DNA from: Rhizobium brockwellii | GTDB taxonomy: Bacteria; Pseudomonadota; Alphaproteobacteria; Rhizobiales; Rhizobiaceae | Assembly: GCF_000769405.2 (NCBI RefSeq) | Contig: NZ_CP053441.1 | Span: forward strand, 186,001 to 250,000 | Length of the DNA: 64,000 nucleotides | Reading direction: 5' to 3' | Part shown: positions 8,405 to 16,926 of the stretch, in pieces | Numbering within the stretch: position 1 is the first letter of the stretch | Layout of the letters: each line of letters starts with the position of its first letter | Notes under the pieces: model-generated | Told to the model about the DNA's origin: nothing | Seen by the model: only the letters and a program-made list of their open reading frames with translations | The model's database searches: none | Translations under genes and position numbers: made by a program

Positions 8405-9295
8405 ATGAAGCGTGGACGCCTGCCATTGACGGCTTTGCGGAGTTTCGAGGTCGCCGGCCGCCTCGAAAGCTTCACGCTGGCGGCGCAGGAGCTGTTCATC
8501 TCGCAGGCGGCGGTCAGCCGGCAGATCCGCGAGCTGGAGACGTTGCTGGGCGAAGCGCTCTTCGAGCGCCGGCATCGCAGCGTCCATCTGACCGCCTCAG
8601 GCAACAGGCTGCTGTCGATCATGACGTTATCCTTTGACCGGATCGACGAATGCCTGGAGGAAATCCGCTGCCGACCGGCGACTGCTGGGGTCACGATCAG
8701 CGCGGAACCCTCCTTCGCGGCGTGCTGGCTCGTTCCCCGCCTGCCGGAGTTTCACGAGCAGCATCCCGAGATCGACGTGACGATCGACTCCGATCCGCGC
8801 CTCGTCGAGTTCCGCAGCGGTCAGGCCGAGATCGCCATCCGCCACAGCGCCAGCGTGACCGCCTGGCCAAGGGCCGAGAGCGAACGTCTCGCCGATGTCA
8901 GAATGATAGCGGTCGCAGCGCCTGTCTTGCTCAAGACGGGGCCGGCTATCAAGCAGCCGGAGGACATTCTGCGCCACACGCTGTTGCATGAGGAAAACCG
9001 GGACGTGTGGTCGCGCTGGTTCGAAGCGGCTGATGTCGCCATGCCGCAGACGGCGCGGGGGCCGATCTATGCCGATGGCGGCCTGGTGATGCAGGCGGTC
9101 CTGCGCGGGCAGGGCGTAGCGCTGATGGACGAGATCTTCGCCGAGGAGGAGATCAAAGCGGGCCGGCTGCTTCGGCTCTTCGATCTTGCCATTCCTCACG
9201 GCGCCTACTGGCTCGTTGCGCGGAGTTTCAAACGGCTCGGACCACCTGCCTCGCTCTTCGTCCGTTGGATCGGATCCCGGATTGGGGGATCTTGA
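8405..9295 (+). CDS. LysR-family transcriptional regulator, GcvA-like
   Basis: The protein from ATG 8405 has 296 residues, starts MKRGRLPLTALRSFEVAGRL and has the GcvA/AmpR-type winged helix-turn-helix. FTLAAQELFISQAAVSRQIR is the recognition region, followed by GEALFERRHRSVHLTASG. The effector-binding domain covers about 90-290. GcvA-like members usually act on a neighbouring or divergent operon. Here the neighbour is only the remnant of an esterase gene (9300-9598, opposite strand), so the present target is unclear. An upstream ATG at 8339 is in frame but would add a 22-residue extension not typical of the family. Confidence 0.85.
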   Translation: MKRGRLPLTALRSFEVAGRLESFTLAAQELFISQAAVSRQIRELETLLGEALFERRHRSVHLTASGNRLLSIMTLSFDRIDECLEEIRCRPATAGVTISAEPSFAACWLVPRLPEFHEQHPEIDVTIDSDPRLVEFRSGQAEIAIRHSASVTAWPRAESERLADVRMIAVAAPVLLKTGPAIKQPEDILRHTLLHEENRDVWSRWFEAADVAMPQTARGPIYADGGLVMQAVLRGQGVALMDEIFAEEEIKAGRLLRLFDLAIPHGAYWLVARSFKRLGPPASLFVRWIGSRIGGS

Positions 9296-9299
9296 AGGC

Positions 9300-9598
9300 G
9301 GCAGATGTTGGCGAAGAATAGACGCCTTTGTCGCGGGGCAGGCCGGCGCCGGCTGGATCGGGGGCTCCTTGTCGAGAACCATGGTCAATGGCTTGTCGAT
9401 TGTGCAGGCCGGCCAGTCGGGCAAGCCTTCGGCGCTCGGCTTGCCGTTGCGCGCGAAGTTGACCCAGGCCTGGCTGACCTTCCTGGAAAGCGCGAGGGCG
9501 TCGCTGCCACCGCCTGTCGACGTCTTGACCAGGGTGGCGTTCGCAAACACGTACGGCAAGCCGTCATCGCCGACAGCGCGGATATCAAAGCGCAATAA
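9300..9598 (-). pseudogene. Carboxylesterase type B remnant (C-terminal part)
   Basis: On the minus strand the translation LPYVFANATLVKTS, ALALSRKVSQAWVNFARNGK and then GLPDWPACTIDKPLTMVLDK matches the C-terminal end of para-nitrobenzyl-esterase-like type B carboxylesterases (pattern DKVSQAWINFARTGNPN...LPxWPAY...MVFD). The catalytic Ser and Glu regions, which lie far upstream in the family, are absent, so only about 90 of some 500 residues remain. Just upstream, in another frame, MKRTFCIIAL (about 9595-9626) looks like the first residues of a signal peptide, which would fit a large internal deletion. The remnant lies convergent with the LysR gene. Confidence 0.6.
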
Positions 9599-9626
9599 TG
9601 CAGAACGTCCTTTTCATCAACTTATC

Positions 9627-9994
9627 CTCTTGTCGTTGATTTCGAATTTTCCAAAGCCCGACGGCCGCCATCCTCGACCGTCGTTGACTAACTAGGTCGG
9701 AGCCGACGCCTTTCAGGCCACAGTCAGATGGTTTGCTGGAGAGAGGATCACGCCGGAGGGTTGGACGGGGCTTTTTGCCGACCGGCCTCCAATGAACCAG
9801 GAGATCCGACGCCGCGCGGGCCGCTTCTGCGCGCTTTGCTCCTGCCGGACATCGAGTTTCTTGAGCACGCCTGACGGAATGCCGCTCGGCGCCTGAGTGG
9901 TGGCGATTGGCCAACTATCCGCACAGGTGATCACACGGCGGGATACGCGGAAAATCTCGCCGCTTGCCAGGACCGCGCTAGCGTCCGCCACTTG
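9627..9994. other. Region without a confident gene
   Basis: A minus-strand frame at 9713-9991 is open for 92 codons but has no family match I can recognise and no strong ribosome binding site. Given the esterase remnant next to it, this stretch may be decayed coding sequence. No promoter or RNA signal is evident. Confidence 0.35.
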
Positions 9995-10273
9995 TCAGAA
10001 AGATGACGAAGGGACCACGCCGATCGTTGGGACGAGTGGTTTGTGCTGCGGCATCTTGTTTCCTTGTTCGTCGCCGACACTCAGTGCCTCGCGCACTTCA
10101 TCCTCTTCCCAACCCGCCTCGATGGCGGAAGCCACGAGCGTTTCGATTTTCTCGGTTTCCGAGTTGTGCGAAGTCTCATCGAGGTGGCGTCTGGCGGTCT
10201 CGAGACACTGACGGAGGTTCGAAGCGCGGCTGGCGTTGTTACGGTCGTAGCTTGGCGATGCGACGTAGGTCAT
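9995..10273 (-). CDS. Small hypothetical protein
   Basis: A 92-residue frame starting MTYVASPSYDRNNASRASNL, preceded by AGGGAGC as a ribosome binding site. The middle part, LRQCLETARRHLDETSHNSE followed by ETLVASAIEAGWEEDEVREA, is predicted mostly helical and acidic, like many small rhizobial proteins of unknown function. The C-terminal 20 residues (HKPLVPTIGVVPSSSF region) look different in character. No known domain is recognised. It stands alone between the decayed region and the GntR gene. Confidence 0.5.
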   Translation of the reverse strand: MTYVASPSYDRNNASRASNLRQCLETARRHLDETSHNSETEKIETLVASAIEAGWEEDEVREALSVGDEQGNKMPQHKPLVPTIGVVPSSSF

Positions 10274-10662
10274 TTGAAAGCTCCCTGCTGATCGACAGGA
10301 ACACCTGAAGAGAGAGCCGGTTCCACTGCGTGCCTGCGGTAAGCGCCGCCGGGTGCCGCCTCGTGGACTAGCGGCACCTACTGCCGCTGGTCCGCCTACA
10401 TTCCGCCGCTCCGGATATCAAAGAGACTTCGACTTCGGCGCTATCCGGTAGGCCTGCCACATCCCGTGTCGAGATCTTTTCGTGACCGATGAAGGGATAT
10501 CGGATCAGGTATTTTTGAGACCATTTCGGAGGTGCAGAAGGAATTGTGGAGCGGCGGACCAACCTGAGAACAAACGCCCCTTGACGTCTTTCGCTCTTTG
10601 AGAAATGCTAAGATGTCAGACCAATTCTAAAGGTCGGCTGCCTGATAAGAAAATGGGGAACC
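10274..10662. other. Intergenic region upstream of the GntR regulator
   Basis: About 390 bp without a gene. The last 80 bp hold a possible promoter of the GntR gene, with TTGACG at 10581-10586 and an AT-rich stretch after about 17 bp. Next comes a small dyad GACC-N9-GGTC (10618-10634) that could be an autoregulatory operator. Both signals are weak. Confidence 0.35.
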
Positions 10663-11385
10663 ATGAAGGCAAATAGCAGCGACAGGCCGGTGATCCGGCC
10701 GCTTCCGGTCATGGACCGCGCGCGTCAGGTGACCGATGCGCTGGCGGATTATGTCGAGGAAGCCAGGTTGAAGGCGGGCGACCGTTTGCCGGCCGAGCGC
10801 GAGCTGATGGCAGCCCTTGCCGTCGGACGCTCCACCATTCGCGAAGCGATCCGCCACTTCCAGGCGCTCGGCGTCATTGAGACGCGCAAGGGCAGCGGCA
10901 CCTATCTGCTGAAACCGGTTTCCAGGGCAACGATCCATATGCCGCTGTCGTTCGACACGGTTCATCTGCGCGACGTGCTGCTGCAGACGCTGGAGGTTCG
11001 CCGCGGCATCGAATGCGAGGCGGGCATGGTTGCGGCCCGGCGGCGCACGAGCACGGATCTCGTCGTCATCGAGGAGAAGCTGAACGAGATGGAGCGGGTG
11101 CATATCGAGAAAGGCACCTCCGGGCCGGAGGATCTGGCTTTCCATCTCGCTGTCTACGACGCCACCCACAATCCGCTGTTTCGCCAGCTTCTCGAGCAGA
11201 TGCGCGAGACCTTCGAGCGCTTTTGGGAACATCCCTTCGACCGGCAGGATTTCGCGCGCCGGTCCTTTCCCTTTCACCGTACCCTTTTCAATGCAATCGC
11301 TGCCGGGGATCCCGAGGCGGCGCGCGCCGAAACATTGAAAATTCTCGATATCGTCGAGGAAGACATCAAGGAAATGTCCAAATGA
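10663..11385 (+). CDS. GntR-family (FadR subfamily) transcriptional regulator
   Basis: The 240-residue product has a GntR winged helix at about 20-85, with RLPAERELMAALAVGRSTIR followed by EAIRHFQALGVIETRKGSGT. The C-terminal FCD ligand-binding domain spans about 105-230: FHLAVYDATHNPLF supplies one metal-binding His and FPFHRTLFNAI another. FCD regulators respond to carboxylic acids or sugar acids. Its stop overlaps the start of the PLP enzyme gene by ATGA, so the two are translationally coupled and head a six-gene cassette. It is therefore likely the local repressor, controlled by the transported substrate or a product of the PLP enzyme. Confidence 0.9.
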   Translation: MKANSSDRPVIRPLPVMDRARQVTDALADYVEEARLKAGDRLPAERELMAALAVGRSTIREAIRHFQALGVIETRKGSGTYLLKPVSRATIHMPLSFDTVHLRDVLLQTLEVRRGIECEAGMVAARRRTSTDLVVIEEKLNEMERVHIEKGTSGPEDLAFHLAVYDATHNPLFRQLLEQMRETFERFWEHPFDRQDFARRSFPFHRTLFNAIAAGDPEAARAETLKILDIVEEDIKEMSK

Positions 11386-12554
11386 GCAACGGCTCTGAAC
11401 CGTTCGATCTTGCTTCCCTCATCACCGCGCATGACGAAGGCAACTTCGCCGACGCCGTCGTGCCGCCGATTTTCCAGACGTCGCTTTTCACCTTTTCCGA
11501 TTACGACGAGATGATCGCCTCCTATCGCGGCGAAAAGGTGCGGCCGATCTATACGCGCGGCCTGAACCCGACGGTACGTGCCTTCGAGGAAATGCTCGCC
11601 AAGCTCGAAGGTGCCGAGGATGCGCTGGGTTTTGCCAGCGGCATGGCGGCGATCTCGTCGGCTGTCTTAAGCTTCGTCGAGCCGGGCGACCGCATCGTTG
11701 CCGTCAAGCATGTCTATCCCGATGCCTTTCGCCTGTTCGGCACCATCTTGAAGCGGATGAAGATCGAGGTGACCTATGTCGACGGGCGCGACGAGGAAGC
11801 GGTCGCCAAGGCGCTGCCCGGCGCCAAGCTGTTCTACATGGAAAGCCCGACGAGCTGGGTGATGGAAGCGCATGATGTCGGCGCGCTCGCAGCACTCGCC
11901 AGACAACACGGCGTCGTCTCGATGATCGACAACAGCTGGGCAAGCCCGTTCTTCCAGCGGCCGCTGACGCTCGGCGTCGACCTCGTCATTCATTCGGCAT
12001 CGAAATATCTCGGTGGCCATAGCGATGTGGTGGCGGGCGTCATCGCCGGTTCGAAGGCGATGATTGCGCGCGTCAAGGCCGAGGCCTATCCCTATCTCGG
12101 CGGCAAGCTTTCGCCGTTCGACGCCTGGCTGCTGATCCGCGGGTTGCGGACGCTGCCGCTGCGCATGAGGGCCCACGAGGCATCCGCTCTCGAAATCGCC
12201 AGGCGCCTGCAGAAGCTCGACGTGGTGGAGACAGTCTGCCATCCAGGGCTCGCCAACCGTTTGCCCACTGGCCTCATCGGCACCTCGGGCCTGTTTTCCT
12301 TCATATTCCGCGAAGGCGTCGATATCCGCGCCTTCGCCGATCACCTCAAGCTCTTCAAACTGGGCGTAAGTTGGGGTGGACATGAAAGCCTGATCGTACC
12401 GGGCGAGGTGGTGCTTCAGCAGAAGGCACAGCCGAATTCCGCACATGCCTTCGGCATCCATGCGCGATCCGTACGTCTCCATGTCGGCCTGGAAGGAACC
12501 GAGGCGTTGTGGAGAGACATCGAGGAGGCGCTCGCCGCCGCCTCACAATCCTGA
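11382..12554 (+). CDS. PLP-dependent trans-sulfuration enzyme, cystathionine beta-lyase-like
   Basis: Start ATG 11382 overlaps the GntR stop by 4 bp and gives 390 residues, the usual length of the Cys/Met metabolism PLP family. Tyr57 and Arg59 in PIYTRGLNP contact the PLP phosphate, Tyr112 stacks on the ring, Asp183 in MIDNSWASP pairs with the pyridine nitrogen, and Lys208 in IHSASKYLGGHSD forms the Schiff base. Family members act on cystathionine, methionine, homocysteine or related sulfur amino acids, by beta- or gamma-elimination or replacement. Sequence alone does not tell lyase from synthase; the sequence resembles MetC-type lyases. Its place inside a sugar-type ABC cassette is unusual and suggests a specialised substrate rather than methionine synthesis. 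Confidence 0.85.
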   Translation: MSNGSEPFDLASLITAHDEGNFADAVVPPIFQTSLFTFSDYDEMIASYRGEKVRPIYTRGLNPTVRAFEEMLAKLEGAEDALGFASGMAAISSAVLSFVEPGDRIVAVKHVYPDAFRLFGTILKRMKIEVTYVDGRDEEAVAKALPGAKLFYMESPTSWVMEAHDVGALAALARQHGVVSMIDNSWASPFFQRPLTLGVDLVIHSASKYLGGHSDVVAGVIAGSKAMIARVKAEAYPYLGGKLSPFDAWLLIRGLRTLPLRMRAHEASALEIARRLQKLDVVETVCHPGLANRLPTGLIGTSGLFSFIFREGVDIRAFADHLKLFKLGVSWGGHESLIVPGEVVLQQKAQPNSAHAFGIHARSVRLHVGLEGTEALWRDIEEALAAASQS

Positions 12555-12589
12555 AACCCGAGAGAAACCTAACAAGGGGGAACTGAGCC

Positions 12590-13849
12590 ATGAAAAAACT
12601 AATAATCTCGACGCTCTTTGCTTCGATGATGGCGGGCACGGCCTTTGCCGATACGACGCTGAAGCTTGTCGAAGTCATCACCAGCCCGGAGCGCACCGAA
12701 ACGCTGAAATCGATCGTCGGCAAATTCGAAGCCGCCAATCCCGGCACCAAGGTCGACATCATCTCGCTGCCCTGGAACGAAGCGTTTCAGAAGTTCGCGA
12801 CCATGGTGTCGGCCGGCGACGTGCCCGATGTGATGGAGATGCCCGATACCTGGCTGTCGCTCTATGCCAATAACGGCATGCTCGAGAGCCTGGAGCCCTA
12901 CCTCGAAAAGTGGGAGCATACCAAGGAGCTGACGCCGCGCGCGCTCGAACTCGGCCGCGACGTCAAGAACACCGCCTATATGCTGCCCTACGGATTCTAT
13001 CTGAGGGCGATGTTCTACAACAAGAAGCTGCTTGCCGAAGCCGGCGTCGCCGCGCCACCGAAGACGATGGAAGAATTCACCGCCGCTTCGGAGAAGGTTT
13101 CCAAACTGTCCGGCAAATACGGCTACTGCATGCGCGGCGGAGCGGGCGGCCTCAATGGCTGGATGATCTTCGCCGCCTCGATGGCCGGCTCGAACAAGTA
13201 TTTCAACGACGACGGCACCTCGACGATGAACAGCCCTGGCTGGGCCAAGGGCATCGAATGGATGGTCGATCTCTACAAGAAGGGCTATGCGCCGAAGGAC
13301 AGCGTCAACTGGGGCTTCAACGAAGTCGTCGCCGGCTTCTATTCCGGCACCTGCGCATTCCTCGACCAGGATCCGGATGCGCTGATCGCCATCGCCGAAC
13401 GCATGAAGAAGGAAGATTTCGGCGTCATGCCGCTGCCGAAGGGTCCCGACGGCAAGTCCTTCCCGACGATCGGCTATGGCGGATGGTCGATGTTCACGAC
13501 CAGCAGCAACAAGGATCTCTCCTGGAAGCTGATCGCCACCCTCGAAGGGCCGGAAGGCAATATCGAGTGGAACAAGCGCATCGGCGCCCTGCCGGCCTAT
13601 ACGGCGGCCGAGAAGGATCCCTTCTATGCCGGTGACCAGTTCAAGGGCTGGTTCGAGGAACTGGCGGACCCGAACACGGTACCAACAGTCATGCCGACCT
13701 ATCTCGAGGAATTCGCCTTCTTCAAGGATTCGCTGGCGATCAAGACCTCGCAGCAGGCATTGCTCGGCGATATCTCCGCAAAGGATCTGGCCGACCAGTG
13801 GGCGGAATACCTCACCAAGGCGCAGCAGAAGTTCCTCGCCAAGAAGTAA
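12590..13849 (+). CDS. ABC transporter sugar-type substrate-binding protein
   Basis: The 419-residue product has a Sec signal peptide (MKKLIISTLFASMMAGTAFA, cleavage near residue 20) and a family-1 solute-binding fold: EVITSPERTETLKSIVGKFE at the N-terminal lobe and GYGGWSMFTTSSNKDLSWKL in the typical C-terminal signature. It would bind its ligand in the periplasm and deliver it to the two permeases encoded next. Similar proteins bind oligosaccharides, glycerol-phosphate or polyols. Starts 35 bp after the PLP gene, and is followed by a strong hairpin. Confidence 0.9.
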   Translation: MKKLIISTLFASMMAGTAFADTTLKLVEVITSPERTETLKSIVGKFEAANPGTKVDIISLPWNEAFQKFATMVSAGDVPDVMEMPDTWLSLYANNGMLESLEPYLEKWEHTKELTPRALELGRDVKNTAYMLPYGFYLRAMFYNKKLLAEAGVAAPPKTMEEFTAASEKVSKLSGKYGYCMRGGAGGLNGWMIFAASMAGSNKYFNDDGTSTMNSPGWAKGIEWMVDLYKKGYAPKDSVNWGFNEVVAGFYSGTCAFLDQDPDALIAIAERMKKEDFGVMPLPKGPDGKSFPTIGYGGWSMFTTSSNKDLSWKLIATLEGPEGNIEWNKRIGALPAYTAAEKDPFYAGDQFKGWFEELADPNTVPTVMPTYLEEFAFFKDSLAIKTSQQALLGDISAKDLADQWAEYLTKAQQKFLAKK

Positions 13850-13859
13850 GCAACGGACT

Positions 13860-13891
13860 GACGGCGGCGGCCTTTCGACGGGGCCGCCGTC
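13860..13891 (+). promoter_or_regulatory. Stem-loop after the binding-protein gene
   Basis: GACGGCGGC at 13860-13868 can pair with GCCGCCGTC at 13883-13891 around a short loop. There is no T run, and the operon continues, so this is more likely an mRNA-stabilising or partial-termination hairpin. Such a hairpin would raise binding-protein over permease expression, as seen in many ABC operons. Confidence 0.55.
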
Positions 13892-13916
13892 GCTACTTTG
13901 ATGACACAGACGGCGC

Positions 13917-14882
13917 ATGAACGCCGCGAACGGGAACTCTTGGCTGATGACTATTTCCGCCGATACGCTCGACATGCGTCGCGACCGCAGGCCATGGCTG
14001 CGTCGCGTTGCCGATGCTTCGGAGCCCTATCTCTACAGCGCGCCGTCGCTGATCCTGATCATCGCGGTCATGCTGGTGCCGCTGACGGTCGGGATTTCCT
14101 ACGCCTTCCGCGATATCCAGCTGCTCAATCCGTTTTCCGGCGGCTTCATCGGGCTCGATCATTTCCGCGAGCTTTCAGGCGATGCCGCCTTCTATGGCGC
14201 GTTGCGGAATACGCTCTGGTGGACCGGCGCCTCCGTCGTCCTGCAGTTCGTTTTCGGGCTCATCCTGGCGCTGTTGCTCGACAAGCCGTTTAAGGGCCGG
14301 GCAATCGCGCAGGCGCTGGTCTTCCTGCCCTGGGCCGTGCCGTCCTTTCTTGCTGGCCTCAACTGGGCCTGGCTGTTCAATCCCGTCATCGGGCCGATCC
14401 CGCACTGGCTCTTCGCCCTAGGGCTGATGCATGAGCCGGGCAATATCCTTTCCGACCCCAATTATGCGATGTGGGGGCCGATCGTCGCCAATGTCTGGTG
14501 GGGAATTCCCTTCTTCGCCATTACCCTGCTCGCCGCCTTGCAGGCGATCCCGCGCGATCTCTATGAGGCGGCGTCGATCGACGGCGCCGGCTGGTTCCAG
14601 CGTTTCCGCTCGATCACCCTGCCGTTTCTGGCGCCAACGATCGCCATCACCGTGCTGCTGCGCACCGTGTGGATTTCCAATTTCGCCGATCTCATCGTCG
14701 TCATGACTAATGGCGGGCCGGCAGACCGAACGCAGATCGTCGCCAGCTACATCTTCACGACAGCCTTCAGGCGGCTCGATTTCGGTTATGCCTCGGCGAT
14801 CGCGCTGGTGCTGCTCGTGCTGCTGCTTGCCTATTCGATGCTGATCATCCTGCTCCGGCAGACGCTGCTGAACAAGGATTGA
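13917..14882 (+). CDS. ABC transporter permease, MalF/UgpA type
   Basis: A 321-residue inner-membrane protein with six predicted helices, the first at about 38-60 (YLYSAPSLILIIAVMLVPLT). The cytoplasmic EAA loop that docks the ATPase is EAASIDGAGWFQRFRSITLP. A second ATG at 13947 would remove ten residues and is an alternative start. It pairs with the next gene as a heterodimeric channel. The starts and stops in this cassette are only a few bases apart, which supports one transcript. Confidence 0.9.
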   Translation: MNAANGNSWLMTISADTLDMRRDRRPWLRRVADASEPYLYSAPSLILIIAVMLVPLTVGISYAFRDIQLLNPFSGGFIGLDHFRELSGDAAFYGALRNTLWWTGASVVLQFVFGLILALLLDKPFKGRAIAQALVFLPWAVPSFLAGLNWAWLFNPVIGPIPHWLFALGLMHEPGNILSDPNYAMWGPIVANVWWGIPFFAITLLAALQAIPRDLYEAASIDGAGWFQRFRSITLPFLAPTIAITVLLRTVWISNFADLIVVMTNGGPADRTQIVASYIFTTAFRRLDFGYASAIALVLLVLLLAYSMLIILLRQTLLNKD

Positions 14883-14886
14883 GATC

Positions 14887-15717
14887 ATGAGACGATCCGT
14901 CATTCCCACCATCGCACACCGTCTGGCGATCCTCTGCTACATCGCCTTCGCGCTCTTTCCGCTGTTCTGGCTGCTCAAGGTCTCGGTGACGCCGAACGAC
15001 CTGCTCTATAGCGAGGGCGTGCGCATGTGGCCGTCGCGCACGACATGGGATCACTATGCCTTCGTGCTGCGGCACAGCGCCTTTCCGACCTTCTTCAAGA
15101 ACAGCCTGATCGTCTCGGCCTCGACGGCCGTCACCGTGACGATCTGCGCCTCGTTATCGGGATATGCGCTGTCGCGCTTCAATTTCCGGGCAAAATACTG
15201 GATCGTCGCCCTGATGCTGCTGACCCAGATGTTCCCACTCGTCATGCTGGTGGCGCCGATCTTCAAGATCCTGTCTCCTCTGCATCTGACCAACAGCCTG
15301 ACCGGGCTCGTCATCGTTTACACCGCCTTCAACGTGCCTTTCGCCACCTTCCTGATGCAGTCCTTCTTCGACGGCATTCCGAGGGATCTCGAAGAGGCGG
15401 CGAAGATCGACGGGGCGACGCAGTTCACGGCGTTTCGCCAGATCATCCTGCCGCTGACGCTGCCGGGTATCGCCGCCACACTCGGCTTCGTTTTCACTGC
15501 CGCCTGGAGCGAGCTGCTCTTCGCGCTGATGCTGATCAACGGCAATGACGCGGCGACCTTCCCGGTCGGCCTTCTCACCTTCGTTTCGAAATTCTCGGTG
15601 GACTTCGGGCAGATGATGGCGGCGGGCGTCATGGCGCTCATTCCGGCCGGCCTCTTCTTCCTGCTCATCCAGCGCTATCTCGTCCAGGGCCTGACGGCCG
15701 GCGCGGTCAAGGGTTAA
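14887..15717 (+). CDS. ABC transporter permease, MalG/UgpE type
   Basis: 276 residues, six predicted membrane helices, with the EAA loop EEAAKIDGATQFTAFRQIIL. The first helix is near residues 12-33 (ILCYIAFALFPLFWLLKVSV). It begins 4 bp after the stop of the partner permease and is the second half of the transmembrane channel for the sugar-like substrate. Confidence 0.9.
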   Translation: MRRSVIPTIAHRLAILCYIAFALFPLFWLLKVSVTPNDLLYSEGVRMWPSRTTWDHYAFVLRHSAFPTFFKNSLIVSASTAVTVTICASLSGYALSRFNFRAKYWIVALMLLTQMFPLVMLVAPIFKILSPLHLTNSLTGLVIVYTAFNVPFATFLMQSFFDGIPRDLEEAAKIDGATQFTAFRQIILPLTLPGIAATLGFVFTAAWSELLFALMLINGNDAATFPVGLLTFVSKFSVDFGQMMAAGVMALIPAGLFFLLIQRYLVQGLTAGAVKG

Positions 15718-15721
15718 ACAA

Positions 15722-16780
15722 ATGGCATCGATCGATATCCGGAATATCCGCAAAGCCTATGGCCATGTGCAGGTGCTGCACGGCGTCGACCTCGAAATCC
15801 GGGACGGCGAATTCGTCGTGCTCGTCGGCCCGTCCGGCTGCGGCAAGTCCACGCTGCTGCGCATGATCGCCGGGCTGGAGGAGGTCACAGCAGGCGAGAT
15901 CCGCATCGCCGGCAATAGGGTAAACGAGCTGCATCCCAAGGATCGCGACATCGCCATGGTGTTCCAGTCCTATGCACTTTACCCGCATATGAACGTCGCC
16001 GGCAATATGAGCTACAGCCTCAGGCTGCGGAAGGTGGCGAAGGAGAAGATTGCAAGCGCGGTGGCTGCGGCCGCCGCCAAGCTCGGCCTCGATCCGCTGC
16101 TCGAACGCAGGCCGAAGGCGCTTTCCGGCGGCCAGCGACAGCGCGTCGCCATGGGCCGCGCCATCGTGCGCCAGCCGAAGGCCTTCCTGTTCGACGAACC
16201 GCTGTCCAACCTCGATGCGCGACTGCGCGAGCAGATGCGCGCCGAAATCAAGAAACTGCATGGCGACCTGAAGGCGACCTCGATCTACGTGACCCACGAC
16301 CAGATCGAGGCAATGACGCTGGCGGACCGGATCGTCGCCATGCATGGCGGGGTGGTCCAGCAGGTCGGCAGTCCCCTGGAGCTCTACGACCGCCCCGCCA
16401 ATCTCTTCGTTGCCGGCTTCATCGGATCGCCGGGGATGAATTTCCTCGAGGCCAGCTATGATGCAGGCGGCGTGAAGCTGAAGGACGGCACGATCGTGCC
16501 GCTTGCAAAGCCTCTGCCGCTTTCAGACGGCGCAAAGGTGACGCTCGGCATCCGGCCGGAGCATGTTGTGATGAGCGACGGCGGGGCGGGGCTTTCCGCG
16601 GATGTGGAACTCGTCGAACCGACAGGCTTCGGCATCATCCTGCACCTTGCCCTGCATGGCCTGCCGTTCAAGATCTTCACGCTGAACCGCGACGCGCTGA
16701 AGGCGGGTCCGAAAGTCAATGTGGCCTTCCCGGCCCAGTATCTGCATGTGTTCGACGGTGAAGGAAAACGCGTCGACTGA
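15722..16780 (+). CDS. ABC transporter ATP-binding protein, UgpC/MsmK type
   Basis: 352 residues. Walker A is GPSGCGKST, the Q-loop is FQSYALYPHM, the signature is LSGGQRQRVAMGRA, Walker B is AFLFDEPLSNLDARLR, and the H-loop is TSIYVTHDQIEAM. The C-terminal OB-fold (TOBE) domain from about 240 includes a LGIRPEHVVMSDGG segment and is the regulatory domain typical of MalK/UgpC. It powers the two permeases encoded just upstream and ends the cassette. TOBE-containing ATPases can be shared between importers. Confidence 0.92.
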   Translation: MASIDIRNIRKAYGHVQVLHGVDLEIRDGEFVVLVGPSGCGKSTLLRMIAGLEEVTAGEIRIAGNRVNELHPKDRDIAMVFQSYALYPHMNVAGNMSYSLRLRKVAKEKIASAVAAAAAKLGLDPLLERRPKALSGGQRQRVAMGRAIVRQPKAFLFDEPLSNLDARLREQMRAEIKKLHGDLKATSIYVTHDQIEAMTLADRIVAMHGGVVQQVGSPLELYDRPANLFVAGFIGSPGMNFLEASYDAGGVKLKDGTIVPLAKPLPLSDGAKVTLGIRPEHVVMSDGGAGLSADVELVEPTGFGIILHLALHGLPFKIFTLNRDALKAGPKVNVAFPAQYLHVFDGEGKRVD

Positions 16781-16926
16781 GTGGTTGAGGTAGCTTGCTC
16801 GCCGCCGCGTGATGGCTGAAAGACGGATTGAATGGCGAAACCCTCACGTGCTGCGAGCGGAAAAACCTTTTGCCGCATCGTCCGGGAGGGCTATATCGTT
16901 CGTGTGATCTTGCTGGATTGGATGCC

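Noticed and set aside
8627..9299. Extension of the esterase frame into the LysR gene
   Set aside because: The esterase homology ends near 9300; beyond that the frame is antisense to the LysR effector domain.
9713..9991. 92-codon minus-strand frame as a gene
   Set aside because: No homology, no clear ribosome binding site, and it lies in a decayed stretch; kept only as a description of the region.
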